In this document: positions 1 to 8,794 of the stretch, piece by piece | How positions within the stretch are numbered: the first letter of the stretch is position 1 | Layout: each line of letters begins with the position of its first letter | Origin: Aliivibrio salmonicida LFI1238 | Lineage (GTDB): Bacteria > Pseudomonadota > Gammaproteobacteria > Enterobacterales > Vibrionaceae | Assembly (NCBI RefSeq): GCF_000196495.1 | Contig: NC_011312.1 | Location: forward strand, 3,224,001-3,288,000 | Length of the DNA stretch: 64,000 nt | Direction: 5' to 3' | Translations under genes and position numbers: made by a program | The notes under the pieces: generated by a model | What the model was told of the DNA's origin: nothing | Database searches by the model: none | The model's input: the letters and a program-made list of their open reading frames with translations, nothing else

Positions 1-1014
1 ATTCTTCCTGTTCTTGGTATCGGTGGGATGCAGCTTTATCGTGCTGAAATCCCTGGGCCGGTAAAAGATTCTAAGATGACTCCGCGAATAGCTGAAACGG
101 CTAAGGTGCTTTGGTATATCTACTTAACATTAACCATTGCTTGTACATTGGCATTTTGGGCGGCGGGGATGGATTGGTTTGACGCCATCACTCATAGTTT
201 CTCAACAATTGCTATTGGTGGTTTCTCTACCCATGATGCCAGTATGGGGTATTTCAATAGCCCCGTAATTAATGCCATTACAGTGGTGTTTTTACTTATT
301 TCAGCGTGTAACTTCTCTCTACACTTTGCCGCTTTTGCGTCTGGTGGTGTGCATCCCAAGTATTATTGGAAAGATCCAGAATTCAGAGCATTTATCTTCA
401 TTCAAGTGTTGTTATTTTTAATTACGTTTTTGTTGTTATTAAAACACAGTACTTATGATTCGATTGGTACTGCGGTTGATCAGGCGTTATTTCAAACCGT
501 TTCTATCTCAACAACGGCGGGTTTTACAACCACCAGTTTTGCTGAGTGGCCATTATTTTTACCTGTGTTGTTGCTGTTTTCTTCATTTATTGGTGGTTGT
601 GCGGGGTCTACTGGCGGCGGAATGAAAGTGATACGTATTTTGTTACTGTCATTACAAGGAATGCGTGAGCTTAAACGATTGATTCACCCAAGAGCCATTT
701 ATACGATTAAGATTGGCAGCAAGGCATTACCACAACGAGTGGTTGATGCTGTATGGGGATTTTTCTCTGCTTATACATTAGTGTTCGTCATTTGTATGTT
801 GGCATTGATTGCGACAGGCATTGATGAATTGACCGCATTCTCAGCGGTGGCGGCAACATTAAACAATTTAGGGCCTGGTTTAGGTGAGGTTGCTGTACAC
901 TTTGGTGATATAAATGATTCAGCGAAATGGATTTTAATCATCTCGATGTTATTTGGTCGTTTGGAAGTGTTTACACTCCTTATTTTATTTACGCCGACGT
1001 TTTGGCGTAGTTAA
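1..1014 (+). CDS. trkH: Trk potassium uptake protein TrkH (5' part outside window)
   Basis: Membrane subunit of the Trk K+ uptake system, which works with the cytoplasmic regulator TrkA. The frame is open from base 1, so the true start lies upstream; an internal ATG at 28 is not the start. The visible part (about 337 residues) has several hydrophobic segments. It also carries the repeated selectivity-filter loops of the TrkH/KtrB family: STIAIGGFSTH, SISTTAGFTTTSF, GGCAGSTGGGMK and LNNLGPGLGEV. The C-terminus FTPTFWRS is typical of TrkH. hemG follows after 27 bases, probably in the same transcript. Family assignment is secure. Confidence 0.95.
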   Translation: MLPVLGIGGMQLYRAEIPGPVKDSKMTPRIAETAKVLWYIYLTLTIACTLAFWAAGMDWFDAITHSFSTIAIGGFSTHDASMGYFNSPVINAITVVFLLISACNFSLHFAAFASGGVHPKYYWKDPEFRAFIFIQVLLFLITFLLLLKHSTYDSIGTAVDQALFQTVSISTTAGFTTTSFAEWPLFLPVLLLFSSFIGGCAGSTGGGMKVIRILLLSLQGMRELKRLIHPRAIYTIKIGSKALPQRVVDAVWGFFSAYTLVFVICMLALIATGIDELTAFSAVAATLNNLGPGLGEVAVHFGDINDSAKWILIISMLFGRLEVFTLLILFTPTFWRS

Positions 1015-1041
1015 CACTCAAGATTAATAAAAGAGGTTATT

Positions 1042-1566
1042 GTGGAAAAAGTATTACTTCTTCATTCGAGCCGTGAAGGTCAAACGATTAAAATTTTGAA
1101 TTACATAGCAACGAAGTTAGGTTCAGATAGTCAATGTGACTTAATGGATGTGCATCAACCATTGAGCGTTGCATTTTCAGATTATGACCGCGTTGTTATT
1201 GGTGCATCTGTTCGTTATGGGCATTTAAATAAGAAGCTGTATCAGTTTATCGAACAGCACCAAATTTCATTAGAACAAGCCAAAGCGTCATTTTTCATTG
1301 TAAATCTGACGGCTCGTAAAGAGGGGAAAGATACGCCAGAAACCAGTGCGTATTTTAAAAAGTTTTTAATGAGATCTCCTTGGGTCCCTTGTTTGCAAGA
1401 CACGTTTGCTGGCGCTTTATTTTATCCGCGCTATAACTTCTTTGATCGATTTATGATTCAATTAATCATGAGAATGACGGGGGGAGAGACTGACCCAACG
1501 AAAGAAGTGGAATATACGAACTGGCAACGAGTGGATCAATTTGTAGAGAAAGTTAAACAAGGCTAA
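1042..1566 (+). CDS. hemG: Menaquinone-dependent protoporphyrinogen IX oxidase HemG
   Basis: Flavodoxin-like enzyme of 174 residues that oxidises protoporphyrinogen IX to protoporphyrin IX in heme synthesis, passing electrons to the quinone pool. The N-terminus (KVLLLHSSREGQTIKI) is the FMN phosphate-binding loop in the form seen in HemG, where a classic flavodoxin has T/S-x-T-G-x-T. The motif VIGASVRYGHLNKKL also matches HemG. Length agrees with the family (about 175-180). ATG start at 1042; the upstream AAAAGAGG at about 1029 is a good ribosome site. It follows trkH, an arrangement common in Vibrionaceae. hemB, another heme gene, lies 29 kb away in the same window. Confidence 0.93.
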   Translation: MEKVLLLHSSREGQTIKILNYIATKLGSDSQCDLMDVHQPLSVAFSDYDRVVIGASVRYGHLNKKLYQFIEQHQISLEQAKASFFIVNLTARKEGKDTPETSAYFKKFLMRSPWVPCLQDTFAGALFYPRYNFFDRFMIQLIMRMTGGETDPTKEVEYTNWQRVDQFVEKVKQG

Positions 1567-1684
1567 TTTCTGTTCGTTTGGGATGGAATAGTGCGATAGA
1601 AGTAGAGTTTTTCATTTAGATTCATATTTTTAGCGCAGAAATGGTAGATTTTATTGTTTAAGTCATTACAATAGCACGCATAAC

Positions 1685-1761
1685 AGGGGTGTAGCTCCAA
1701 CTGGCAGAGCAGCGGATTCCAAATCCGCGTGTTGGGAGTTCGAATCTCTCCACCCCTGCCA
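1685..1761 (+). tRNA. tRNA-Trp (anticodon CCA), CCA end encoded
   Basis: Full cloverleaf. Acceptor AGGGGTG pairs with CACCCCT, followed by discriminator G and an encoded CCA. The D arm is GCTC...GAGC. The anticodon stem GCGGA/TCCGC has loop TTCCAAA (anticodon CCA). The T arm is GGGAG-TTCGAAT-CTCTC. It closely resembles E. coli trpT. A strong hairpin-plus-U-tract terminator starts 12 bases after the CCA. Confidence 0.97.
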
Positions 1762-2082
1762 TATTTAGAGAAGGCTTGTATCGAAAGATACAAGCCTTTT
1801 TGCTGTTTGGGATTTGAGAAAAGAGCCGCGGATTCCCCCACCATAAGAACGTGCGTGTTGGGGGTTGAATCTTTTCATCTCTGCCATATTTAGAGAAGGC
1901 TTATATCGAAAGATACAAGCCTTTTTGCTGTTTGGGATTTGAGAAAAGAGCCGCGGATTCCCCCACCATAAGAACGCGCGTGTTGGGGGTTGAATCTTTT
2001 CATCTCTGCCATATTTAGAGAAGGCTTGTATCGAAAGATACAAGCCTTTTTGCTGTTTGGGATTTGAGAAAAGAGTGGCGGA
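1761..2082 (+). repeat. 125-bp tandem repeat, about 2.6 copies, with tRNA-Trp-like 3' tails and terminators
   Basis: Identical starts (ATATTTAGAGAAGGCTT) occur at 1761, 1886 and 2011, an exact 125-bp period. Each unit has the terminator hairpin, TTTGCTGTTTGGGATTTGAG, then a segment that echoes tRNA-Trp: CGCGGATTCC, GCGTGTTGGGGGTT, GAATC and CTGCCA. The tRNA-like part lacks the 5' acceptor and D arm and has an altered anticodon region (ACCATAAGAAC inserted). The extra units therefore look like decayed duplicates of the tRNA 3' half plus terminator, not working tRNAs. The third unit diverges after about 2070. No coding gene is supported between 1762 and 2205. Confidence 0.85.
1771..1803 (+). 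terminator. Rho-independent terminator after tRNA-Trp (copy 1 of 3)
   Basis: Stem GGCTTGTATC, loop GAAA, perfect complement GATACAAGCC, then TTTTT. The same hairpin recurs at 1898-1926 (one base changed) and 2023-2051 as part of the 125-bp tandem repeat. Confidence 0.9.
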
Positions 2083-2205
2083 TTTCGCAAGTAACAAAAA
2101 AACCATTGAGAATAGCAATCATTTACGTTAATTCCTTGCATTTATAGATACTTTATATTTAGATCAGCGCCTTATAAAATATAAATATAATAACTAGGAT
2201 GTATT

Positions 2206-4962
2206 ATGAGAACTTATTGGTTACCAATAGCTTTTTCTTTATTCGTTACAGGCTGCGCAACTCACCCCGTTACACCAATAAAAACAGATCCTAATTGGGT
2301 CAGCGAACAACTTGATAATGGACTTCGTTATCATATCTATCCAGATACTGAAAAAGAGGTCTCAGTAAGATTGATTATTCATTCTGGTTCATTTCAAGAA
2401 ACACAAGATCAAAAAGGATATGCACATTTTGTTGAGCATATGGCGTTTAATGGAAGTGAGCACTTTTCTCAAAATGACGTCATTTCTTTATTTGAAAATG
2501 CAGGACTCAGCTTTGGCGCTGATATTAATGCTTATACTTCTTATGAAGAAACCGTTTATAAGTTAGATCTTCCAAATAATAGTGAATTAAATAACGCCCT
2601 TACATGGATGCGAGATATTGGGGATGGTATCGAGCTTTCTTCTAAAGAGGTAGAGAAAGAGAAAGACGTTATTCTTGGTGAGTTTAGATATTCTCGGTTT
2701 GAAGAGAAGGATACATCGACACAATTTTATGAGCACATGACCAACAACTCATATGATGCTTATGATCCTCTTGGTGATAAAGAATCGGTCGTGTCCGCGT
2801 CTTCAGAAACATTAAGCGAGTTTTATAAGAAATGGTATCAACCACAATTGGCTGAGATCGTTATCACGGGGGACGTTACTTTAGCGCAAGCGACTGAACT
2901 CGTTAAAAAACACTTCACTTCTTGGGAAAAAGGCACAACTGCGGCAACAACAATGGAAAAGGAGGTATTAAATACATCTGATTTTATTGGCTATATTACG
3001 GGTGGTGAAGCGCCAAGCATCAATATGATTATTGATCGTGGAAACGCGAATGTTCAAAGTAGAGAAAAACAACACCAGCTTTGGTTAGATTATATTTCTC
3101 AAGAATTAATTGAACAAAGAATGAATGCTGCATTTTTAGATGCAGCAATGCCCGCTCAATGGATTTATTCGACAGAATACTTTGTTTCAGACCGTCGTTA
3201 CTCCATTTCTTCAGTATCATTCCCGACACGTTATAGAGAGCAAAGCGAAACGCAATTTTTAGAGGTGTTGGCTTCTTTACGTGATTATGGTGCAACGGCT
3301 AATGAGTTAGAGGACATCGTAAAATATTATCAATATGAATTAGATAATATTGGTAAAAATCGAGACGATTTAAACGCTGTTGATCATGCAGAAAACAAAT
3401 CAATGAATATCGTTAACCAACAACCAAGTCAGTCTATCTTAGATTATAAAGAAAGCTTGGAAGCCTTTATTTCTACGGTAGACCTTACGGCGATTAATCA
3501 ACATATGCATGATTTGCTATCAAGTTCTTACCAATTTGGTATTAATTTAGATGCGAGTGAAAGTATTGATGCCACTAAACTAGCGATCCCTGAGTTAAGG
3601 TCTCTGTATAACAAGCAGGGTAATAAACCTTTGCTTAATAATATTACCTCCGCTTTCCCTATTCCTGTTATGTCTGGAAGTATTATTTCAGAAACGTTGA
3701 TATCGAGCGAAAGAAACGTAACAAGTTGGACGTTAGATAATGGAATTAATGTTCTGTATTTAAGAGATGTAAACTCTGGGAATGACATCAGTATTTCGTT
3801 AGCGAGTAAAGGTGGGATGGCCGCGTTGACTCCAAATTTACTTCCCGCAGCAAACATTGCGATTCCTGTTGTTAGTCGCAGTGGATTGGGCGACCTTACC
3901 GGGTCTCAGTTAGATGCACATCTAAGACGTAATGATATTGAGCTTTATCCATATATTAACTTTACTCATCATGGTCTTGAAGTCTTAACTAATAGAGAAG
4001 GGGTTGCCGAAAGTTTTGCTGTTTTATCAGCATTGATGTCTGAGATTAAAGTTGATGGAGAGCAGCTTAAAGCGGTAAAACAGGAGTTTAATCAAAACCG
4101 CACTGCCTACCTAGAAACACCACTGGGTAAATTTACTCAAGCCATTAACCACAATACGTATGTAGTAACGAGCAGTCATCGATTACTGGAAGGCGATGGA
4201 GTGGTTGACGTAACTGATGAGCAAATAAAACAAGTTCATCAATTATTATTCCAACAGAATAGAAATTATCAATTAGTGATTGTTGCTGATCTTAAACCAA
4301 CAGAGTTAAAACCGTTATTGCGTCAGTATGTTGCTAGTATTCAATTCGTTAATTCTGAACCTGTTGATTATGCCGCTGGTTACAAAGAACCATTTAAGCT
4401 TAGTTTTACAATGGCAGTTAATACCGAGAACAACAGTCACTATATCGCTCATTTTATTGCGAATAAGGCTGATGAGAAGCAATCTGCAAAATCCTTGTTT
4501 ATGGAAGATATGCTGCAGCGCATTGTCTCTAAACGTTTGATGTCTTATGTACGTGAAGAGCTGAGCTTAGATTATGCTCCTTATACAGAAATCATAAACT
4601 CTGATGGTGAATTACGAAGTAATTGGATTGTTGGCGCTCAAGTTGCTCCAAAAAATGCGGAGCTTATTGAATCAGCGATAGATAAAGTGATTACTGATTT
4701 ATTAAAAGGAGTGTCTGAGGAAGAAACCCGTTCTGCTGCAAAACAGTTAGTGGTTGATTTGTCTCCAATGAAAAATAACTCATCACAACAAGCCTGGTTA
4801 TTTACGAGGTACACAATACATGGCTATGGAATTGATGCGTTATTGAATATTCAAAAGATGGCTGATTCCATAAATTCGCAAGAGATGACGGCGTTAATCC
4901 AGAGTACATTTGGGGAAGGTGTTCGTAAGTCTACATACTTAGCAACGCCAACGATTCGATAA
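2206..4962 (+). CDS. M16 family zinc metalloprotease, predicted lipoprotein
   Basis: 918-residue pitrilysin-type (M16/PqqL-like) peptidase. A signal peptide with lipobox FVTGC (Cys17) predicts a lipid-anchored envelope protein. The inverted zinc motif H74-F-V-E77-H78 (HFVEHMAFNG) is present, with the distal acidic residue in the EKEKDVILGEF region. The length fits two or more M16 domains, an active N-terminal and an inactive C-terminal half that together form a closing chamber. ATG at 2206 is preceded by AGGATG. It is monocistronic, with a 100-base gap to the next small gene. The substrate cannot be read from sequence; short peptides are the usual inference for this family. Confidence 0.9.
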   Translation: MRTYWLPIAFSLFVTGCATHPVTPIKTDPNWVSEQLDNGLRYHIYPDTEKEVSVRLIIHSGSFQETQDQKGYAHFVEHMAFNGSEHFSQNDVISLFENAGLSFGADINAYTSYEETVYKLDLPNNSELNNALTWMRDIGDGIELSSKEVEKEKDVILGEFRYSRFEEKDTSTQFYEHMTNNSYDAYDPLGDKESVVSASSETLSEFYKKWYQPQLAEIVITGDVTLAQATELVKKHFTSWEKGTTAATTMEKEVLNTSDFIGYITGGEAPSINMIIDRGNANVQSREKQHQLWLDYISQELIEQRMNAAFLDAAMPAQWIYSTEYFVSDRRYSISSVSFPTRYREQSETQFLEVLASLRDYGATANELEDIVKYYQYELDNIGKNRDDLNAVDHAENKSMNIVNQQPSQSILDYKESLEAFISTVDLTAINQHMHDLLSSSYQFGINLDASESIDATKLAIPELRSLYNKQGNKPLLNNITSAFPIPVMSGSIISETLISSERNVTSWTLDNGINVLYLRDVNSGNDISISLASKGGMAALTPNLLPAANIAIPVVSRSGLGDLTGSQLDAHLRRNDIELYPYINFTHHGLEVLTNREGVAESFAVLSALMSEIKVDGEQLKAVKQEFNQNRTAYLETPLGKFTQAINHNTYVVTSSHRLLEGDGVVDVTDEQIKQVHQLLFQQNRNYQLVIVADLKPTELKPLLRQYVASIQFVNSEPVDYAAGYKEPFKLSFTMAVNTENNSHYIAHFIANKADEKQSAKSLFMEDMLQRIVSKRLMSYVREELSLDYAPYTEIINSDGELRSNWIVGAQVAPKNAELIESAIDKVITDLLKGVSEEETRSAAKQLVVDLSPMKNNSSQQAWLFTRYTIHGYGIDALLNIQKMADSINSQEMTALIQSTFGEGVRKSTYLATPTIR

Positions 4963-5002
4963 TGTCCTATTTTATTACTGAAATAAAAGTGTGATCTAGA
5001 TC

Positions 5003-5030
5003 TTGTTTTTTAGAGGGTAAGCAGTACAAT
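5003..5030 (+). promoter_or_regulatory. Candidate sigma-70 promoter for the 64-aa gene
   Basis: TTGTTT (5003-5008), 16-base spacer, TACAAT (5025-5030), 33 bases before the ATG at 5064. Prediction from sequence only. Confidence 0.4.
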
Positions 5031-5063
5031 TCGCTGCTTAATTAATCTCTAAGGTTTTATAAA

Positions 5064-5258
5064 ATGAATTACGATTTAGGTTCTGTTTATCTTGGTCAAA
5101 TTGCTGCAAAGAACATGCTGAATGAAGCTATGTACGGTAAGCAACAACCAAGAAATAAAAAAACAGCAGTAACGAAAAAACTTTGGAAAGGATTCGAAAG
5201 CGTAAATACGAAAATGGCTATAATGATAAGTGGTTACACACCCGTAAGAACGTGGTGA
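5064..5258 (+). CDS. Small basic hypothetical protein (64 aa)
   Basis: Not recognised. 64 residues starting MNYDLGSVYLGQIAAKNMLN, with a basic middle (KKTAVTKKLWKG) and no signal peptide or clear membrane segment. Reasons to call it real: a plausible promoter 33 bases upstream, an AAGG ribosome site about 10 bases before the ATG, and a strong rho-independent terminator about 25 bases after the stop. It therefore sits as a complete small transcription unit. The two halves, an amphipathic N-terminus and a basic tail, suggest a nucleic-acid or membrane contact, but this is speculation. Confidence 0.6.
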   Translation: MNYDLGSVYLGQIAAKNMLNEAMYGKQQPRNKKTAVTKKLWKGFESVNTKMAIMISGYTPVRTW

Positions 5259-5280
5259 TAATAACGACTCATTGAAACTA

Positions 5281-5312
5281 AAAAAGACGCTTATTATTAA
5301 GCGTCTTTTTTA
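5281..5312 (+). terminator. Rho-independent terminator
   Basis: AAAGACGCTT / AAGCGTCTTT stem with a 6-base loop and T-run (5305-5311). It ends the 64-aa gene unit and, as an A-flanked hairpin, could also serve the convergent crcB transcript. Confidence 0.85.
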
Positions 5313-5349
5313 TGTCTGCTCGTAAAGAACATACTAAAAAGCAGATAGA

Positions 5350-5730
5350 TTAGCTTTTCATTAATTGAAAGCCAATAAAGCAGGCAGTGATGCTTAAGGT
5401 TACATTCAGTAAAATATTTAGACCCGCTTTGATTACTTCTCCTTGTTGCATCAAGATGACATTATCCATCGAGAATGTAGAGAACGTCGTTAGTGCTCCA
5501 AGAAATCCAAGCCCTATAATTGGACGGCAAGGCGCGGCTTCAATAATGCCTTGGTTAAGAGAAGACATTAATACACCCATGATAAGAGATCCGACAATAT
5601 TGACGGTTAAGGTTCCATACGGAAAGCCTTTACCTAATAGAACGACACAAAGTTCTGAGATCAAATAGCGGGCACAAGCCCCAAATGCGCCACCAAAAGC
5701 AATAAAGCCCAATAGCATAAATTGATTCAT
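5350..5730 (-). CDS. crcB: Fluoride ion channel CrcB
   Basis: 126-residue four-helix membrane protein of the Fluc/CrcB family, which exports fluoride as an antiparallel dimer. Family motifs are visible: GGAFGACARYLISE near the N-terminus, PYGTLTVNIVGSLIMG (the Asn and the polar track of the pore) and GFLGALTTFSTFSMD (the phenylalanine and threonine box). Length is normal. It is transcribed convergently with the 64-aa gene. The 180 bases upstream show no convincing fluoride riboswitch. Confidence 0.95.
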   Translation of the reverse strand: MNQFMLLGFIAFGGAFGACARYLISELCVVLLGKGFPYGTLTVNIVGSLIMGVLMSSLNQGIIEAAPCRPIIGLGFLGALTTFSTFSMDNVILMQQGEVIKAGLNILLNVTLSITACFIGFQLMKS

Positions 5731-5911
5731 TGATACCTCGATTAAAATAGAAAGCTAGCTTATTAATAACATAGTTGGATATGAATTTTTATCAATATCT
5801 CTTTTAAATACAAAAATGGCAGTGATTACTTAACCATGCTTCTAATTGCAGCAGGTTGATTATAGTTTTATAGTATCAGCGTCGTAAGTTATTCTTTCAC
5901 AGGAGCAAGAT

Positions 5912-6334
5912 ATGAAGTTATACCAAACCATTTTACTCGCATTAAATCCTGATGACAGTAAAGCGCATAAGTTAATGGTTAAAGCAGGGGTTCTTGCAAA
6001 ACAAAATGACGCAGAATTGCATGTCATTTTTGTAGAGGTCGGCATCGGTGATGTTAATTACATGGATGTTGAGCTAGAGCTAGAATCGAGCCATAACGCG
6101 TTAGAGTTTAAGCGAATAGAGCAGTTATCTATATTATCTAAAGAATCACCTTATCCTGTTCGCGCGGTACATATTGCTGATGGAAATATCGTAAAACACA
6201 TCAGTGAGATTGGGGATAAAATCAATACCGATCTCGTGATCATTGGTTACCATAAAAGTAAAATTCACTGGGGACGTACTCTTGGTGATGAAGTTTCTGA
6301 TAAATTGAAATGTGATGTCATGATTGCTCAATAA
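5912..6334 (+). CDS. Universal stress protein (UspA family)
   Basis: 140-residue single Usp domain, alpha/beta fold. It starts YQTILLALNPDDSKAHKLMVKAG (the beta1-alpha1 region of UspA) and has the alternating pattern NTDLVIIGYHKSK near the end. The ATP-binding G-2x-G-9x-G(S/T) motif is degenerate (IIGYHKSKIHWGRTLGDEVSDKL), so it is closer to the E. coli UspA/UspD type that does not bind ATP tightly. A GGAGCAAG ribosome site precedes the ATG. Monocistronic, closed by the terminator at 6375. Confidence 0.88.
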   Translation: MKLYQTILLALNPDDSKAHKLMVKAGVLAKQNDAELHVIFVEVGIGDVNYMDVELELESSHNALEFKRIEQLSILSKESPYPVRAVHIADGNIVKHISEIGDKINTDLVIIGYHKSKIHWGRTLGDEVSDKLKCDVMIAQ

Positions 6335-6374
6335 GACATTCTTTACTTAGTCGAATCTGATACAAATCGCTAAC

Positions 6375-6402
6375 AAAGCCGCATATTAATGTGGCTTTTT
6401 CT
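6375..6402 (+). terminator. Rho-independent terminator after usp gene
   Basis: AAAGCCGCAT, loop ATTA, ATGTGGCTTT (one G-U pair) followed by TTCTTTTT. Confidence 0.85.
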
Positions 6403-6438
6403 TTTTCTCGATATTTTATTATTTCTTCAATGGAATAT

Positions 6439-6467
6439 TTGCTGTGATTTATTCCTTTCTTTATACT
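6439..6467 (+). promoter_or_regulatory. Sigma-70 promoter of the thi operon
   Basis: TTGCTG (6439-6444), 17-base spacer, TATACT (6462-6467). A start site near 6474 would place the TPP aptamer about 35 bases into the leader. Confidence 0.65.
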
Positions 6468-6508
6468 CCGCACTCGTTCAGTTTTTCACCAAGAACTTCT
6501 GAAAGAAA

Positions 6509-6605
6509 CTTGTCGGAGTGCTTAGTACTTTTTTAAAGTACGAGCTGAGACCGCGTTGCGGGATCCGTAGAACCTGATCAGGCTAATACCTGCGAAGGGA
6601 ACAAG
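6509..6605 (+). promoter_or_regulatory. TPP riboswitch (THI element) upstream of thiC
   Basis: P1 is CTTGT (6509-6513) pairing with ACAAG (6601-6605). The conserved core is present: GAGCTGAGA (6542-6550), GAACCTGATC (6570-6579) and the 3' half AATACCTGCGAAGGGA (6585-6600). A variable hairpin TAGTACTTTTTTAAAGTAC forms the P3-side extension. The aptamer sits 170 bases before the thiC ATG, leaving room for an expression platform. A weak AAGTAGA/TCTACTT hairpin is at 6678-6698. Whether control is at transcription or translation cannot be decided here. Confidence 0.95.
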
Positions 6606-6775
6606 AGATAATTTATCACTTAGTGCTGTCATATCATTGTAACTGCAAAGTGTCATTTTCAGCAGATACCTTGAATTAAGTAGACGATTTTTCTACTTTA
6701 TATTTACGCACACTAAGAACCTCTTGCTACATAATCCGACAAGCAATTATCCTAATTATTACAAGGAATTTTGCT

Positions 6776-8722
6776 ATGTCGTCAAGTCGTAAACAAGCGC
6801 GTTTGGATGCTAAATCAAACATTGAGTCGCTTTCTGTTCAACCTTATCCCAATTCAAAAAAAATCTATATCGACGGTTCTCGTCCTGATATTCGTGTTCC
6901 AATGCGTGAAATTTCATTGGCTGATAGCTTAGTCGGTGGAACAAAAGAAAACCCAACGCTGATACCAAACGAACCCATACAAGTCTATGACACCTCAGGG
7001 GTCTATACCGACCCAAATTACGACATTGATGTTTACCAAGGGTTGCCTAAATTACGCGAACGTTGGATAGAAGACCGCACTGATACTGAAATGTTGAAAG
7101 GGGTAAGCTCTGTTTATTCTCAAGAGCGCTTATCTGATGAAACGCTTGATGAGCTTCGTTATGGCAATCTACCAACAATTCGTCGAGCGAAAAAAGGACA
7201 ATGTGTTACCCAACTTCATTATGCTCGCCAAGGTATTATTACCCCAGAAATGGAATACATCGCGATCCGTGAAAACATGGGACGTCAAAAATTTGCAGAT
7301 GAACAACTAAATCATCAGCATCCTGGACACAGTTTTGGTGCTAACCTTCCAAAAGAAATTACCCCTGAATTTGTACGTAACGAAGTCGCCGAAGGGCGAG
7401 CCATTATTCCTGCCAATATTAATCATCCAGAAGCAGAGCCAATGATCATTGGTCGTAATTTTTTAATTAAAGTTAATGCCAATATTGGTAATTCTTCGGT
7501 CAGTTCGTCGATTGAAGAAGAAGTAGAGAAACTGGTTTGGTCTACGCGTTGGGGCGGCGATACGGTGATGGACTTATCGACGGGTCGTAATATTCACGAA
7601 ACACGTGAATGGATCCTTCGTAATAGTCCAGTACCAATCGGCACGGTTCCGATGTACCAAGCACTAGAGAAAGTGAATGGCGTGGCTGAGAATCTAAACT
7701 GGGAAGTAATGCGAGATACCTTAATTGAGCAAGCAGAGCAGGGTGTAGATTACTTTACGATTCATGCCGGTTTACTGCTTCGTTATGTACCAATGACGGC
7801 GAAACGAGTGACAGGGATTGTTTCTCGTGGCGGTTCTATCATTGCAAAATGGTGTTTAGCGCATCATCAAGAAAGTTTCTTATATACGCATTTTCGTGAA
7901 ATTTGTGAGATTTGTGCAAAGTACGATGTTTCTCTTTCTTTAGGGGATGGTTTACGTCCTGGCTCAATTGCGGATGCGAATGATGAAGCACAGTTTGCTG
8001 AATTGAGAACGCTCGGTGAGTTAACTAAAGTTGCTTGGGAATACGATGTTCAAGTGATTATTGAGGGGCCGGGTCATGTACCAATGCATATGATCAAAGA
8101 GAACATGGACGAGCAACTCAAGCATTGTCATGAAGCACCGTTCTATACATTAGGTCCATTAACGACTGATATTGCCCCTGGTTATGATCACATTACTTCG
8201 GGGATTGGTGCGGCCATGATTGGATGGTATGGCTGTGCAATGCTTTGTTATGTCACACCGAAAGAACATTTAGGCCTACCAAATAAAGAAGACGTTAAGA
8301 TTGGTTTGATCACCTATAAATTAGCCGCTCATGCGGGTGATTTAGCCAAAGGTCATCCGGGTGCCCAAATTCGAGATAACGCCTTATCAAAAGCCCGTTT
8401 TGAATTTCGTTGGGAAGACCAGTTTAATCTGTCACTTGATCCGATTACCGCTCGTGAATTTCATGATGAAACACTGCCTCAAGAGTCGGGCAAGGTTGCT
8501 CACTTTTGTTCAATGTGCGGGCCTAAATTCTGCTCAATGAAAATATCACAAGAAGTTCGAGAGTATGCCAAAGACACAGAACAAGTGGCGTTAGACCAAG
8601 CGATTAATATCAAAATGCTCGATGACCCACTTGAAGGTATGCGCCAAAAATCAGCAGAGTTTAAGGCCTCTGGTTCTGAGTTGTACCATCCTGCTGTAGA
8701 TGCAGAACCCGTGAAAAGCTAA
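6776..8722 (+). CDS. thiC: Phosphomethylpyrimidine synthase ThiC
   Basis: Radical-SAM enzyme of 648 residues converting aminoimidazole ribotide to HMP-phosphate, the pyrimidine half of thiamine. The C-terminal cluster motif is CSMCGPKFCSM (C-x2-C-x4-C). Typical ThiC segments include GTVPMYQALEKV, EGPGHVPMHMI and TLGPLTTDIAPGYDHI. Length is normal for gammaproteobacteria. ATG at 6776 has AAGGA 9 bases upstream. It is the first gene of thiCEFSGH, under the TPP riboswitch. Confidence 0.98.
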   Translation: MSSSRKQARLDAKSNIESLSVQPYPNSKKIYIDGSRPDIRVPMREISLADSLVGGTKENPTLIPNEPIQVYDTSGVYTDPNYDIDVYQGLPKLRERWIEDRTDTEMLKGVSSVYSQERLSDETLDELRYGNLPTIRRAKKGQCVTQLHYARQGIITPEMEYIAIRENMGRQKFADEQLNHQHPGHSFGANLPKEITPEFVRNEVAEGRAIIPANINHPEAEPMIIGRNFLIKVNANIGNSSVSSSIEEEVEKLVWSTRWGGDTVMDLSTGRNIHETREWILRNSPVPIGTVPMYQALEKVNGVAENLNWEVMRDTLIEQAEQGVDYFTIHAGLLLRYVPMTAKRVTGIVSRGGSIIAKWCLAHHQESFLYTHFREICEICAKYDVSLSLGDGLRPGSIADANDEAQFAELRTLGELTKVAWEYDVQVIIEGPGHVPMHMIKENMDEQLKHCHEAPFYTLGPLTTDIAPGYDHITSGIGAAMIGWYGCAMLCYVTPKEHLGLPNKEDVKIGLITYKLAAHAGDLAKGHPGAQIRDNALSKARFEFRWEDQFNLSLDPITAREFHDETLPQESGKVAHFCSMCGPKFCSMKISQEVREYAKDTEQVALDQAINIKMLDDPLEGMRQKSAEFKASGSELYHPAVDAEPVKS

Positions 8723-8755
8723 CGACAGTTACCATTATTATTTTAATCATGAATG

Positions 8756-8779
8756 GTGGTGTTTCACGTGGAACACCAC
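8756..8779. promoter_or_regulatory. parS-type ParB site 1 (thiC-thiE gap)
   Basis: TGTTTCACGTGGAACA at 8760-8775, one mismatch to the parS consensus TGTTTCACGTGAAACA. It lies inside a longer 24-bp near-palindrome (8756-8779). First of four such sites within 6.4 kb. Confidence 0.88.
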
Positions 8780-8794
8780 TCTGGAGATCAAACG

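Noticed and set aside
1563..2141. Overlapping minus-strand reading frames of 83-117 codons across the tRNA and its repeat
   Set aside because: They are translations of the antisense of a tRNA, terminators and a 125-bp repeat; no start signals and only repeat-driven similarity to one another.
5731..5850. Fluoride riboswitch before crcB
   Set aside because: The conserved GG-GATGG...CC pattern and pseudoknot partners are not found in the upstream 120 bases.
8753..8794. Upstream in-frame ATG for thiE
   Set aside because: It would translate parS site 1 and lacks a ribosome site; ATG at 8795 has TGGAG at the right distance.
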